Below are positions 1-12,619 of a DNA stretch of 64,000 nt, in pieces; position 1 is the stretch's first letter; each line of letters opens with the position of its first letter. The DNA comes from Adenanthera pavonina (Eukaryota; Streptophyta; Magnoliopsida; Fabales; Fabaceae): NCBI GenBank assembly GCA_026686845.1, contig JAIVEN010000013.1, positions 17,256,001-17,320,000 of the forward strand, given 5' to 3'. A model generated the notes under the pieces. It saw only the letters and a program-made list of their open reading frames with translations, was not told the origin of the DNA and ran no database searches. A program made the position numbers and the translations under genes.

Positions 1-114
1 ATTTCTTATACTCTATTTTTCAGTAACTTTTTATTATCACTACTATATTTCATTTTTGCAGAAAAATCCAAACTTCCCAATTAACCCCAATATTGGGAGC
101 CAGCTGAACTAATA
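1..114 (+). mobile_element. 3' tail of a copia LTR (LTR-C)
   Basis: The last 55 or so bases match the 3' end of the LTR-C copy that ends at 55,338: a GCAGAAAAAT-like start, then AAACTTCCCAATT, a CCCCAATATTGGGAG block and the terminal CTAATA (CTAACA in the better copy). The rest of this LTR lies left of the window. It points in the opposite direction to the copia gag that follows at 115, so it is a separate insertion or the edge of one. Confidence 0.6.
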
Positions 115-1396
115 ATGTCTTTACCTTTGGTAAGTTTAGTTAGGCTTTTGAAAAGATATTCATTATTTTTCTTTAGTTCAATGCATGATGCAAAACAGGC
201 AGATTAAACTCTATGTTGAGATGCAATGTCAGGCATTTTGCGTTCTGATTCTAACTTACTAATCTTTTTCTTAGTCAATTTTAGTTCTTTTGCAATTTTA
301 ATGAATTCATCATGCAGATCATGAACTGCATCAAGCAGTTCAGAATAGGAGGGGTCAGAGTTATTTACCTCATCTTCATGATCACTATCAGATGAATTTA
401 GAATTTCTTCAACTACATGTGCCATCAAACATGTCTTAGCAATTTCTTCCTCATTTTCATCTGAGTTGTTGCCCCAGGTTAATGAGATGTAGGCCTTTTT
501 CTTTTTACCTTTGTCACTAGCTTTCTTTTCTTTCTCCTACTTTTTCAAGAATTGTGGACATTCCCATTTGATGTGTCCTTACTTTTTGCATTCATAGTAG
601 GTGATAGGCTTTTTCCTTTCCTTCTTATTGTCTACAGCTGCTCCTTTCTTGAAAAACTTTTTGTTTCACTTTTATTGTAGAATCTTTCAAATTTTTTGAC
701 CAATATAGTTAGAGTTTCTTCATCCAGATCTTTTTCATCATCAAAATCCTCTTCTCTTTCTTCTGCAGCTTTTAACGTAAGACCCATTTTTTCCTATCTT
801 GTCTAGCATCCTTGAGAGCCTTCATCTTGCCCTCACATTTTTCTAAGTTGCCGAAGACAGTTATGACAGAAGCCATTGATTCTCCTCTGGCTTCTTCTAT
901 GGTTGTTACTTTTGGTTACCATTCAAGAGGGAAAGCTCTAAGGATTTTTCTGACCTTCTCTAGCTATGTGTACTCCTTGCTAGACTTTTCAGCTGATTCA
1001 CAATGAGAGTGAATCTCTTCTATAGATCTTTGATGTTTTCACCTTCATTGATTTTGAAACTTTCATATTCGCCTATACAAGAATTTAATTTATTTTCTCT
1101 AACTCCAGTTGTTTGTTCATGGGCAATTTCGAGAGTGTCCCACATACCTTTGGCTATTATACATTATGACACCTTGTAAAATTCGTCCTAGTTAAGTGCA
1201 CTGCCCAAACAGTGTTTAGCTTTGTAGTTTAGCAAGACTTTTCTTTTATCTTCATCATTCGATTCCTCCTCTGGCTTTTCCTTGCACTTGCCATCATCCT
1301 GCAGCTTTATTGGGACAAAGTCTTCCTTCTAGATGACTGGCCAGATGTCTAAGTTAATGGACTGGAGATAGATATGCATCCTCATCATCCAGTATC

Positions 1397-3793
1397 TGTA
1401 ACACCCCTTTTGACGCTTGTCTTTGGCATTGTATGCAGGATTGAAGGAAACATGACGGAGGAAGGTTCAAGTGGAGAAGAAATAAGCTCCACGCCGCAGC
1501 GAAAAGCAGGGCAACCACGGCAAGAGCCAATTCTAGTGACATTTCCCAGCTGAAACTATTGACGCCGCGGCGGACTTATCTGGAGCTGCGGCTAGAGTCG
1601 TGAATCTGGTTTAAATCAGAATCATTTCGGATGAAAAGAAAGAGAGAAACAGAGGGGGCGATGGAGAAGCAGCGAGAAGCTCTGCTAGGGCATGCCAAAT
1701 CCAACCTAGGGGGATGTTTTCTGGGCCATAGAAGCTTGTTTCTCAGTTGGTAAGTGGATCTACTCTCTTCCTCTTCATTTTTCTCTTCGATTTAGAGCTG
1801 ATTTTCGGGGGTTTATGTGGGAGTCCATGTTTGGTTGATTTCCCACCGATTAAATGGTGCCTAAAGGGATTATTGAAGTGTGATTTAGTGTTATTGAAGC
1901 TTGGGTATGAGTTTTGGTTGGGCTATGATGAGTTTGAGTTAAACCCTAGGTTGGAATTTGAGAAAAGAAGTGGAAATCCGAAATGGTATGTGTGGATATT
2001 GTTAGAACTCTGGGTTAAGCTTGGATGACTAGAATGTGATTGTAATGTTATGGGAGTTATGTTAATTAAAGGTATTATGTTGTTATAATGGTAGATTGGC
2101 TATTGGAGGCACATAGTTCATAATTGGGGTGCTCTGGAGGCTTGCTTAAGCCCCTACGTGCGAGGTGTTGATAACCTGAGGTAACCGGGTGTTTGTTATA
2201 TTGTATTGTTGATATTGTATGATGGTACGTATAGTTGTGTATATATGTGTATGTCTCTTTCATATCACAATACTGATGTGTTTATGTGTACCGTTTTTAT
2301 ATATCGTGGTATGAGTAGAGTAGATGATAAGTATAGTTATGATGATGAGATATGTGAGGATGACATTGATATGCTATGGTATGATGTATACATGACATTG
2401 TGTTGATTGTGATGATGATACATATGATGTTGACATTGATATGATATGAAATGGTGCATACATGATGATGATTATATGATGATACATTAGCATCACCACA
2501 TGATATTGTGAGACTATTATACGGTGGACGGAGTAATGCTGATATGATGATATGTATATGTGTATATAACGTATGATGAAGGATTGTATATGTTAGGGAG
2601 GATAAGGATGGGCTATGTGTATATGTATATGTTAGGGAGGATAAGGATGGATTATATGTATATGTGTGTCAGGGAGGATAAGGATGGAAGTCCCTAAGAG
2701 GACGACATGCATACCATTCATTATACATTGCATTTATATGTTACATGATTTATATGGGTGTATATATATATGTTTATGTGTTGTTGATCCCGGTTACTGA
2801 GACATCGTCTCACACCCCTCCCCTCCAAGATTAACCTTTCAGGTAAAGACTCTGGTGCTCATTCGGAAAGGATCAAGGAGTTAACGACCTTTCCATCCTT
2901 AGGAATTCCAAGTATATCAGTGGTTATAATTTAGTTTATGTAATTCTGTGCCACGTAGGTTGTTGTCGTTGGTTGCCTGGATGAGAGTCCTGGGAGTACT
3001 ATTTGTATATTATACCATGGGATTATAGTAATGTTGATGAATGTTATGCAAGATGTGTACGTGATGTATGATGTGTGAGATTGATGGGGGACCTCGGTAT
3101 GAGTCTGTAATGTATGAGCAGGTATTTGTATGCTAGAATGGTTGAATGCGAGCCCAAGTGTGGTTTTGGGCCATGAATATGAGTGTGGGCATATAGCCTA
3201 TTTTGCGGTTTTGGGGTTTCAAGGGGGTCAATTCTCGAAGGAAAGGTTTCTTCAGGGTAAAACCTTCTAGACATGATAGTCTAGCCAAATATGACCTATA
3301 TGAAGGGTCTTGGGGTGTCCAGTTGCCTTTGGTGGCAATTGGAGGTAGTAGGTTATGAGTTTTGGTCAAGAAGTGGCCAAAATGGTATTGAGTGTCTAGA
3401 ATCTGCAAATGGAGTTAGTTTTAGTTAAAATTGGTATCCATGGTTAGATAATGACAAGAGAGACCTGTAGGAGTTGGAATCACGTCAATCAGAGTTCGGA
3501 GCAAGAAGTTATGCGAGTTTGAAGTTGGCCCGGCAAATCAGCATTTTACTGATATGAGTTCTGATGCTGGGGCCGCGGCGCTAGCAAGACAGTGGGTGCT
3601 AGTGTGTCTGTGAAGGGCTGGAGCCGTGGCGTCACTGTAGCAGGCCGCGGCCTCATCCTGTTCAGGTGCCTTTCTGGTGTGTTTCTGTTACTCTAAAGAA
3701 TTGGAAAGTTCCCTTGTGATGTTTGGGGTTATGTTTGTTTGTTTTATAAAGGTTTTGGGTCAGCTCTGAGGTGTTTGAATCAAGGATGTTACA
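1397..3793 (+). mobile_element. Solo LTR of Ty3/gypsy chromovirus family (LTR-G)
   Basis: It starts TGTAACACCCC and ends GGATGTTACA, giving LTR-type TG...CA ends. It is flanked by GTATC (1,392-1,396) and GTATG (3,794-3,798), a 4/5 target-site duplication. The body matches the LTRs of the chromovirus at 38,610-60,934: the purine-rich GAGAGAAACAGAGGG stretch, the GATGATATGATGAT-type low-complexity part near 2,330-2,540, the GAGAC...GTCTC hairpin followed by CACACCCC at 2,799, and the GCCGCGGC-containing segment near 3,560-3,650. The copy at 59,000-60,934 lacks an internal part that is present here (around 3,130-3,540). No internal domain adjoins it, so it is a solo LTR. It inserted into the minus-strand copia gag. 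Confidence 0.85.
2799..2811 (+). promoter_or_regulatory. Small conserved hairpin in LTR-G
   Basis: GAGAC-ATC-GTCTC is a perfect 5-bp stem with a 3-base loop, followed by CACACCCC. Equivalent hairpins occur at 51,056-51,068 (loop TTT) and 60,408-60,420 (loop TTG) in the other LTR-G copies, and with a longer 7-bp stem in LTR-B. Its role is unknown; it could lie in the transcribed R/U5 part of the LTR. Confidence 0.5.
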
Positions 3794-3923
3794 GTATGCA
3801 TAATGTATACCCCACTTCCCAATCAAGGAGGTCTATTGGTGCTATTTCCTTCAGGAAGAATGTTTTCTCCAAAGCCAGCCATATATTCTCCCGAATTGTT
3901 AGATCTTCAAGTGGGAGTCTGGC

Positions 3924-3934
3924 CTCTGATACCA
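3924..3934 (-). other. Copia primer-binding site (initiator tRNA-Met type)
   Basis: On the minus strand the LTR ends ...CCTAACA, then two bases later reads TGGTATCAGAG, the standard primer-binding site of plant LTR elements primed by tRNA-iMet. It fixes the orientation of the copia element and marks 3,937-5,462 as its 5' LTR. Confidence 0.85.
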
Positions 3935-3936
3935 CT

Positions 3937-5462
3937 TGTTAGGTTTACTGACTTCCTAAGAGGGGGGTAAATTAGGAAGTTCAAATTTTTTCTGTAAAAA
4001 TGTGATAAAATAGTGATAATAGAGATTTTGCAGAAAATAGAATGCAGAGCAATATAACAAATGCAAGATAAGAGAGGAAAAGACACAGAAATTTATCCTA
4101 GTTTGGTCCAACTACTTGACCTACATCCAGTCCTCATTCCATTAGTTGAGATTTTCCATTATATTGCAAGAATTCAGTGTACTCCTTGCAATGCCACAAT
4201 ACAAGCTGATGCTCTGTTCTAAGAGCTTACAAATTTACACTCTACACTCTTACAAAGTATTTTCCAAATCCCTTGTGATAACCCCTCACAAGAATATCCT
4301 TCTTCCAGATGAAGAAAAGATTTTGTATAGAATGAAAACTCTCTAATATAGAGTAAATATGACAGTTGAAGTGTAGTAAATGAAGTGTGAGAGAGGAAAA
4401 GACTTTGACTAGAGATTTCAGTAGAATTTCAGTATTTACTGCATAGATTTGTTACCCACAACTTCAAATGAAGTTTTATTTATAGATTTGTGTCTTAACT
4501 AGACGTTAGATAAAAGATCTAGCTATTAGAGACATTACCCAACGGTTACTCTGCAAAACTATCTGTTCACCAATCGCATTTAATGTGTCTGACACACTAA
4601 AATCCAAATTTTGGGTGTCAACAAATGAATTTCGCAGAGACCCTAAGTTGAAGTCTTTAACGTTAAACTTCCAAAATTCGTCTGGTAAAGAGTGAAATTT
4701 GAATTTTGATTTGGTCAAATATATCATATGTTAGAACATACGAATTTTCATGTTCAAAGTGCATCTATTGGATATGAACAGTTGTCTCATGTTTCTGCTG
4801 TGCTCTCAAAATTTGAATTTTGGAGGCCCAAAATTTGTCTGTCAGAGCTTAGCTCAACATGACAGAAGAGTTCTATCTTTCAAAATTCAAATTTTGCACT
4901 TTCAAAATTTGTCTATTAGAGACACCTCTGAGCAAACTTACAAGTCTTTACTTTAAAATTCGAATTTTGAGATTCAAAATTCGTCTGTTAGAGGGATTGT
5001 TTTTCAAGTCTTTTTGTACTTTAACATTAGATGAATGTTGACATGACTTCAAACAAATTTTGCTCTTTCTACTAACTACGCTTGACTCAAAATTTAAATT
5101 TCAATGCCCAAAATTTGTCTGTCAGAGGTGATATCTCTAAAATTTTGAATTTTAGTCAGAAAAGTTTAAATTTTAAACAAAATATATAAGGTTTATTAGT
5201 TCAAAGTTTATCTATTAGTTAGTGTTTTTCAAATCTAACATATGTTAACATAGGATAACGTGAAAAATACATTTAAACACAATGGGAGTTTGAGCAGGTG
5301 AAAATCAAAGCCTTTTACCCTTGTGTATATTGTGAGAAATCCTAATGTTTAATTCTTCACATATTTATTCTTGGATTTCTTCACTTGTCTATTTTTATAC
5401 TTCTTTGATATCATCTTTCTAAGCTCTAGTTGTTTAGAATCATTAAAACATTTGATTCAATA
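3937..5462 (-). mobile_element. 5' LTR of the copia element (LTR-C)
   Basis: On the plus strand it begins TGTTAGG next to the primer-binding site and ends GATTCAATA (GATTCAACA in better copies). It aligns with the LTR-C copies at 48,990 and 53,479: the CCTACATCCAGTCC block, the TATTTATA (TATA box on the minus strand, 4,477-4,484), the AACGGTTAC MYB-like sites, and repeated modules of AAATTCGAATTT and AATTCGTCTGT. Many CG dinucleotides of those modules have decayed to TG/CA, so this copy is older than the two 1,860-bp copies. Confidence 0.85.
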
Positions 5463-5825
5463 GTAATATATTTTAAAAGTTAGAAATAAAGTTTATGATG
5501 ATTTTGTTATTAAAATTTTTATTAGTTTTGTATTCAATCTATTGAAAATATTATAAAAATTTTGTGGATACCTATAACCTCCAATTATCAGTATCGTCCA
5601 CCTTTAATGTCTTAAACTTCATAACCTTCCGAAGGTTAATGTTCTACAATCCATAACATTTCTGTTGAATGGCTTTTTATGGGTTTTTCATAGTTAATAC
5701 ACTATAATCTATAAATGTATAATGTTATGCTATTATATTCTTATTTATGTTTTTGTAACCCTCATGTGAGTCTTTAATGGTTAAATGCCTATAAATAAAG
5801 GGTATATACCTTGTGTTGTGAAAAA

Positions 5826-8324
5826 TGTAACACCTCTTTTATGGGCCCATTTCTCATTTATTTAATCCTTCTAAAGTCTATTTGTATCGTAGTAGGATCT
5901 TGAATCACAATAAATGCCTTAATAAAATTTTTCCAACTTTGGGTACTGTTCATTTAATTGAATTTATTTATTCTGATTAAATCTCTAGGGATAGCTTATA
6001 ACTTTATCTACATGGGAAAAAATTTAAGTCAGAGCAATGATAGTACTAATCTGTGCAGCAAACTTTGTGAATTTTCACATTTTATATGAAAATTGCAAAA
6101 TAATTATTTTAATTGGGATTAAATATAAAAAATCCATCAAATATTGCACACACATCCAATCTGAGTGATCTTTGGACCATTGGAGAGCTCTTCCTGTCTA
6201 CTTTTAAACCATATACATAATTCATGCTTTATACATCAAAGGGTCCAAATAGTAGCATGTTTACTCTACATAGGTCAATATGACATTTTACATCTTACTA
6301 CTTTGCCAAACAAAAGCCATAAAATATTTCCATGGCCATACATCATTTTCATACCATACCATACTTTAGCTAAGACCTAAGGCATCATAAAAATTTGAAG
6401 AAACATACTTAACATCACATTTACAAATTTTACACAAAATGTCAAAGCTCATGGCCATTGCTAGAATTATCAAGTTAATGGCCAAATTCTTTCTCCTTTC
6501 CTTTCTCTTCCTTGGTGGTCTTGCCATTGTTGCTACCTATTCATGGTTAATATTTGGGAGGGTGAGATTCAAAGAATCTCAGTAGTTAACACCCAACATG
6601 CCATCACATCATCACATTGACATGAAAATATCAAGATAACACATTTTGAATACATTAACACATTTGCATCATATGAATTCATAAAATTTTCGGCAGAGTT
6701 TTCTTTTGAAAAATGGACATCCTGGGGGCTCAATGCCCCTCAATCAACTCAGCCAATATGTATCAATCATCTCAAAATATCATTGCAATCATATGACAAG
6801 GCATAAAGCACATTGAAAACAAACATGATAATATAATGGTAGTATGGGAAATTAACTACCTTATGATGCTCTCTTGCTTTCCAAACTTAGTTCACCACTT
6901 TTAAGCTTTCCACAACCTTCTTGAGCCTATCTACATCATCATTGAACCAATTTAGCCATTGGTTTTTCAGAATTATACAATACCATAAACACTAAAACTC
7001 AAAATTTTCACTTAGTTCTTCTTTGATCTTTCTTTGTACAACATACTTGTTCTTAAGGTTTTGGATCATGGGAAATCCATTTTTTAGGTCAAAATTATGA
7101 AATTCCAACTCTAAATACTCCCCCTGTTCTGACCGAAATTGTCTCAAAATGATTAAAAAAAATTTCCTTCAAATCACTTCAAACCATCCATGGATTCATG
7201 CTTCTAGTAGTTAATCTAAGCTTTTCTCTAAGTTTAGTGGTCCAAAACTCATTCCTATTGCTAAATCATACTTTGGCTGAAACCCTAAGATGGAAAGGAA
7301 GCAAACTAAACCATAAAGCATGCTTTGAAAACCATAATAGCAAGCTTAGGGTGGTAGGAAATAATCTTACCAACTTGATTCTTGAATTTCTCTTTGATTC
7401 CTCTTCCCTTTCTCCCTCTTTTTCCCTTCCTTTCTCTTGCATTTTCTTTTTTTGGTCTATGGCTGCAGAAGTCACACGTGAATGGTGAGGAAAGAGAAGT
7501 TTTTAAGTGATTAAGTGATTTAATTAAGTGGCTTAATCACTTAATTAACTAAAGTTTCTTTTTGACTCCTTTTTTAAGAAGTTTTCCTCTAAAAATCATT
7601 AAATATTTCAGACTTTTGGGCTGTAGCAAATCACGTATGAGAGAGAGGGAAGTGTGTCCAAAAATTGCCCAATTTTCCTGATCCAGATATACCTCAATTC
7701 GGGTACTTTTTAACTGTACCGACAAAATCATTTTTATAGTAATTTAGCATTTTTGGAATACAAGACTATTCTAATTTTATTTTTTATAATTATCTTGTCT
7801 CAAATGGTATCTTTGTATGGCCCATATCCAGTCTCAATTTCTTTTTAACTATCGGTAGGGCATACTATTTACTTTATTGGTTTACTATTACTTTTGGACA
7901 CTCGGCACTAATTATTTCTTTATTATTGAACATGAACCCTCAGTGCCATATACCATTGGACTTCTCTCGTTGAGGGCTTCTTTTTACAGTAATTTTACAT
8001 ATTTACAAAATTGCCCTTGACCCGAGGTTAAATTATAATTTCTGAAACTTTCGGGTCATTAGGTATAATTTTCCCCAAGACTTTTCTAATTCTTTCTTGG
8101 CATAAATTATAATACTTTTGGGACATAGATGTCATTTTTATATTTTCTTCGGGGTAAAAATATAATTTTCTCATTTTTATTCAACTGGGAAAAATGATCT
8201 TTTTGCCCTATTTCAAGCAAAACAGTATCTGTCTGTTTTTTTCAAATTCCTTGTACATTTTATGTTATCATCAATTATGTCCTCTTTTATCACTTAGTAT
8301 CCAATAGAATTTTAGGATATTACA
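5826..8324 (-). mobile_element. LTR-B, solo, minus strand
   Basis: Plus-strand ends are TGTAACACC and GGATATTACA. The flanks are AAAAA on both sides, a formally perfect but low-complexity 5-bp duplication. It is about 2.5 kb and non-coding. It shares with the other LTR-B copies the GAGATTC-AAA-GAATCTC hairpin at 6,564-6,580, a nearby TTCTCTTCCTTGG block, the conserved CATACCATTGGACTTCTCT block near 7,960, and tail blocks near 8,030-8,170 with TTTCGGGTCATTAGG. It inserted into the Retrofit-like LTR. Confidence 0.8.
6564..6580 (-). promoter_or_regulatory. Conserved 7-bp-stem hairpin of LTR-B
   Basis: GAGATTC-AAA-GAATCTC is a perfect inverted repeat with a 3-base loop. The same position in other LTR-B copies holds the same or a changed hairpin (17,152; 21,342; 22,593; 30,436; 41,653; 47,537). 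On the sense strand it is preceded by ACT and followed by CACCC. Function unknown. Confidence 0.5.
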
Positions 8325-8419
8325 AAAAAACTCTCTACTTTGTCTTCTTCATATCTCTCTTCTCTGATTCATCTATATTCTCATGTTCAACTCTCTTGCT
8401 TTTCTTTATTTTCATAACA

Positions 8420-9545
8420 CGTTATCAGCATGAATTGCTTAGAGATTTGAGATATATTTTCTATAATGTTTTATCAATTTTTTATATTATATGCAAAAAT
8501 AACCAATGTAACATGTATTGATTCTAACCTTCAATTATCTAATTTATCTCTTGTTAGTGGAATTTATATTGTCAAGCCTTTTTCTTCTCCAACCTCTCTT
8601 TCTTCTTTGTTTTGGATTTTATTTTATCATGATCATCTCATTTAAAAATACATATAATTGTAATTTTCTGTAGTTTCAAAAGCATTATTATCATTATATC
8701 ACTGTAATAATGAAAAACATCAAGAATATTATTTAGTTGTTTTTTTATATATAATTAGTTTGTAGATTCAATCTTGTTATTGTATTTCTAATTTTTCATC
8801 TTGTTTATTGAATAACAAACTATTAATGAAAAATCGTGAGATTTGTCCCACAAAATCTGCTCTATTCCCTGAAGCAAATGTGAGAATGCATAACAATTAC
8901 TATTGTGGTCATGGTCACGGTTGTGGTCGTGGCTATGGATATGGTCGTGGTTAGGGCCACAATAATTATTGTTTTCATGGTGGTGGTGGCAACAATTATA
9001 ATCAAAATGACCACCAAAAGAAGAAAAATAACAAAGGGCAAAGAAAGGACAAAAGTGATCTAAGTAATCCGCCAAAAGCCACAGAAAATCAATGTTTTAA
9101 ATGTGATATGAAAAGGCATTGGTCATGTGCATGTCGTACACCTGACCATCTAGTAAAACTTTAAAATAAATTGGAAAAATGTGAAAACAAATTTGACTAA
9201 TCAAAATGATGTTGAGGCAAATTTGAAAATCTTGATTAAAGAAATTGGGAACAAAAAATAATCAAAATGTTCATGTTTATGTCTTTTATTTTTTTCTGAA
9301 TTTTCCTTATAATAAGGGCTATATTGCTCATTATGTAATTTTCCTATTTTGTCATGTATTTTATTTTTTTCTAATTATGCCTTATGATGTATTTTCTTTC
9401 TTTTAATGAAGAAAATGGATATTTTTCATCATTTGGTTGGACACAATGATGAAGATATATGCCTTAAGGATAGCACTACAACACATTCAATACTCAAAGA
9501 TAAAAAATATTTTTCTTATTTAATAATAAGTAATGTGCAACACAT
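8420..9545 (+). pseudogene. Retrofit-like copia gag and protease remnant
   Basis: Downstream of the LTR a decayed reading frame can be followed on the plus strand. Near 8,890-9,010 it encodes a Gly/Arg/His/Asn-rich stretch (GHGHGCGRGYGYGRG), typical of the C-terminal part of copia gag. A CCHC zinc knuckle lies at 9,093-9,134 (CFKCDMKRHWSCAC, all four ligands kept), followed by RTPDHLVKL. Further on, 9,450-9,545 encodes DICLKDSTTTHSILKDKKYF, the protease active-site region; the family has D-S-A or D-S-G where this copy has D-S-T. Stops and frame changes break the region between them. The wording fits the Retrofit/Ale side of Ty1/copia. Integrase and RT are missing: the element is cut off where LTR-B sequence begins near 9,546. 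Confidence 0.75.
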
Positions 9546-10693
9546 TAGCTTTAGACCATAATTCCTATGATTCAGACCCTATTAGAGTCTATTTGTATCA
9601 TTTTAAGAACTGGAATCACTTAAGAGACTAAAATAGAAGAATATAATTTTATGAGTTACTATTCATTCGATAAGTCCCTTTTTCCCAACAAACTTTGAAA
9701 AATCATAACTAAATCTAGAAAAAAATCATATGGTAGTGATTCAATTCTCTAACAATAGCTTAAAACATTCTCTACATGGAAAAAATATGGAACATAACTT
9801 TAATCATGCCAATTGATACTGTATTTATCATAAATTCTACTATTCAAATGGTCATTTTGTAACTTCCTAAGATTTTAGCCTTAACTTTAAAAGTTCATAT
9901 CTCATTCTATCCTAAGCTATCTAATCGTTCTTTATGTCATTAGAAAGCTCTCTAAGTCTACTTTTCATAAATATTTATTTGTACGTTTATTCAATTTGAA
10001 CAGGGTAAGGCATTAACTTGAACTATTAGGAGTCAAAAACTCTATTTTTACTAGAACAATTTTAGGAAAACTTATATATCTCATATTCTATAGCTCAAAT
10101 TGCTTTCAAACTAGTGGCACTTAATTCTCAAGAAATAGAGCTTTCCACACATGTAAACCACTAAATTTTTGTAGCTCAACATGATTTTCTTCTTTCTTTG
10201 GAAACAACCAGTGCTTATAGTGAAAAATCCAGATTTTCCTACACTGTTTAGTTTTTACCCCTAAATTTGGAAATTCATTATAAATCATTTACTTATCTAA
10301 TTTAGAAAGCTCTATACAATTTAATACTACCTTATGGAACAACTAGTGTTTACAGTGAAAATTCCAGTTTTTCCTACATTATTTAGTTTAGGCCCCTAAA
10401 TTTAGAAATTCACTATAATTCGTGTATTTCACCAATCTAGGCGTTCTTTGGAGTATTTTAAAGCTCTTTTTATTTACTTAAAGTGCATATATAACATTCA
10501 TACATTCATTAACATTTCATCCAAACAATAACTCGTCTACTAACAAGGGGTTAGAATAAGCCTTTTCATTTATGAACTTTGTATAATAAATTCCACAGTA
10601 TACATATCTCATCAATTCTTGTTTCAAATCTGTACTAATCTTTCATAATGTTCAAAGTGACACAATTGCACTGAGGTACAGAGCTGAAAATAC
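9546..10693 (-). mobile_element. LTR-B fragment (left part), split by the CACTA element
   Basis: From about 9,546 the sequence aligns with the start of other minus-strand LTR-B copies (the ATTAGAGTC block, the ACTATTCATT...TTTTTCCC block, and the repeats around 9,960-10,480 equivalent to 22,190-22,330). The exact left border is unclear: TGCAACACATTAG at 9,534 could be the decayed TGTAACACC end, but the same bases also fit the copia protease frame. The fragment continues after the CACTA transposon at 17,005. Alignment to other copies is by eye. Confidence 0.65.
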
Positions 10694-10964
10694 TACTATG
10701 CCAAAAATAGCCTTTTATGGCGCTCAATAGTTAGCATTTTATTAAAAAACGCTAATAAATGTGAAACACGGAATACTTTAGTTGGCGTTTACACAATAAA
10801 TGCCAACTAAAGATATCACTATAGTTGGCATTTATAAGTGAATGTCAACTAATATAATTTAAAAAAAATTTACAAAAAGAGTGAAAAATACATTAGATGG
10901 CATTTATGGAAAAATGCTAACTAAACTAATTTAAAAATTTTTAAAAGAATAAAATTAAAATAAT
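10694..10964. repeat. Left subterminal repeats of the CACTA element
   Basis: There are several copies of an approximately 11-bp motif AGTTGGCATTT and its inverse, often paired as short hairpins (for example around 10,780-10,850: AGTTGGCGTTT followed by AAATGCCAACT). The array resumes after the copia LTR at about 12,625-12,830. Confidence 0.8.
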
Positions 10965-12619
10965 TGTTAGATATGCTGGCTTCTCAAGAGAGGGGGTGAA
11001 TTGAGAAGATTAAAATTTTCTATAAAACTTTAAGAAAGTGAGGAAAGCAAAGGTGACCATAAAACAGAGTATAAATGAATAATCAGTAAAAGCAGTAATA
11101 GAGAAGGGAAGACACATGTTTATCCTGGTTCGATCTCTCAATCTTGACCTACGTCCAGTCCCCAAGCCACCACTTGAGATTTTCCACTATCTTGAAAGAA
11201 TTCAGTGGGCTTCTTGCAAATGCCACAATACAGCGTTGATGCTCTTTTTAGAGCTCACACTTTCTCTCTCTTTACACTCTAGCTAAGTGCTTCCCAATCC
11301 CTTGTGATATTTTCTTACAAGAAAATCTTTCTTTCAGATGAAGATAATATTATTTACAATAAATAAACTCTCTTAATCATAGTGTATATGAAAGTTGGAG
11401 TACAAATATTGAAGTATGTGAGAGTAAGAGACTTTGAGAAGATGATTTGGTAGAGTTTCAGTATATACAAAGTTAAAATCATTACCCACAACTTTAAATG
11501 ATGTTATATTTATAGATTTAGGTCTTAACTATACATTAGAGACAAAATCTATCCGTTAGAGAAGTTACCTAATGGTTACTCTGAAAAACTATCCATTCAC
11601 CAACCGTATTTAATGCTTCTGACACTCAGTTCAAATTTCGATTGGTCAACAGACGAATTTCACAGAGACCGAAAGCTAAAGACTTCAACTTTGAGCTTTC
11701 GAAGTTCGTCTGTTCATGAAGCAAAGTTTGAATTTTGATCTTTGAAAAATGATTATATGTTGGAACATATGAATTTTCAAGTTTAAAGTTCTTCTGGAAA
11801 GTATGAACAGTTGTTCCATTTTGCTACAGTGCCTTTGAAATTCGAATTTTGATACTCAAAATTTGTCTGTCAGTGGGCAGTTCAATAAGTCACAATAGTT
11901 CATCTATTCAAAATTTGAATTTTCAAAATGCAAAGTTCATCTGTCAGAGATGCCTCTTTTCAGACTTAATACAAAGTTCGAATTTCTGAATACTATCATT
12001 CGTATGTCAACATATCATTATAACAAACTCACAAGCTTTGTTTCTGAAATACGAATTTTCATGTTTAAAGTTCATCTGTCAGTAAGCCATTTTGATGTTC
12101 TTTCCAAACTTAGTTTTCAGATGAACTTTGACATATCCTTAGACAAATTTTTTATTTTTCATAAGTTGTATTTTGTCTGAAATTCAAATTTCAAAAGCCA
12201 AAGTTTGTCAATCAGAGAAAGCTCTTTTTAGGCAAGTATCAAAATTTGAATTTCTCAAGTCAAAGTTCGTCTGTTAGAGAAGGCTCTTTTCAGACTTGTT
12301 CATTTTCAATACGAAATTCGAATTTCCAAAGCCATAGTTCAAATTTTCAAAACAGCATATCAGTATAAATGTTTCAAACTTCGTCTGTTAGTGGGTGTTT
12401 TTCAAACATTCCATGGATTAATATAGAATCATAATTTTAAAGCATCTTTTTGCCAATTCAAAGTCTTTTACTCAATTTAAATATGTCTGTAGATTCTACA
12501 TCTATTATTGTGCTGGTTTTTCTTGAATTTCTCCACTTGAGATCATTTGTGCACCTTTGATATCTTCTCTCCAGGCTCTGGAAAGTTAGTTTGGAATTAT
12601 CAAAACACTTGATTCAACA
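10965..12619 (-). mobile_element. Solo copia LTR (LTR-C) inside the CACTA element
   Basis: It starts TGTTAGATATGC and ends GATTCAACA on the plus strand, with a perfect ATAAT duplication on both sides (10,960-10,964 and 12,620-12,624). Length is 1,655 bp. It contains the TATA box on the minus strand (TATTTATA at 11,507-11,514), the AACGG-type sites just beyond it, and the array of AAATTCGAATTT and GTTCGTCTGT modules between about 11,640 and 12,400. It is younger than the CACTA element because it splits the subterminal repeats. Confidence 0.9.

Larger units (their letters stand above)
115..3936 (-). pseudogene. Ty1/copia gag remnant, interrupted by a solo gypsy LTR
   Basis: Gag is the capsid/nucleocapsid part of the retrotransposon polyprotein. 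On the minus strand the start codon is at 3,882-3,880, just inside the primer-binding site, opening with MAGFGENILPEGN. The frame is lost within 20 codons and the solo LTR at 1,397-3,793 then splits it. Beyond the LTR the frame resumes with a UBN2/DUF4219-like body (around GMWDTLEIAHEQT), then an acidic stretch and a CCHC zinc knuckle near 560-600 whose first Cys is Tyr and which carries a stop after CKK. A 74-codon open piece (204-428) follows, rich in Ser/Asp and Lys (coiled-coil-like). Domain order and wording resemble the SIRE/Maximus type of plant copia elements; this lineage call is tentative. Protease and later domains are not in the window. There are many stops and frameshifts, so no product is expected. 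Confidence 0.75.
5663..8419 (+). mobile_element. 5' LTR of a Retrofit-like copia element, split by LTR-B
   Basis: The two outer parts, 5,663-5,825 and about 8,330-8,419, form one short LTR of about 250 bp. The first contains a clear TATA region (CTATAAATAAAGGG, about 5,791-5,804) followed by CTTGTGTTGTG. The second is CT-rich and ends at TAACA, followed by CGTTATCAGCATGA, a primer-site-like motif seen next to LTRs of many plant Ty1/copia elements. The start at TGTTGAATGG (5,663) is the best TG candidate but uncertain; 5,463-5,662 holds no recognisable feature and may be LTR or flank. The element runs on into gag at 8,420. Confidence 0.6.

Noticed and set aside
2330..2540. GATGAT-rich stretch as a stand-alone microsatellite locus
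   Set aside because: It recurs at the same place in all LTR-G copies (48,720; 59,850-60,030), so it is part of the LTR.
7198..7488. 96-codon open frame on the plus strand
   Set aside because: It lies in LTR-B, has no counterpart frame in the other copies, and ends in a low-complexity Ser/Phe stretch.
8788..9075. His/Asn/Asp-rich 95-codon open frame on the minus strand
   Set aside because: It is the antisense shadow of the Gly/Arg-rich tail of the copia gag read on the plus strand.
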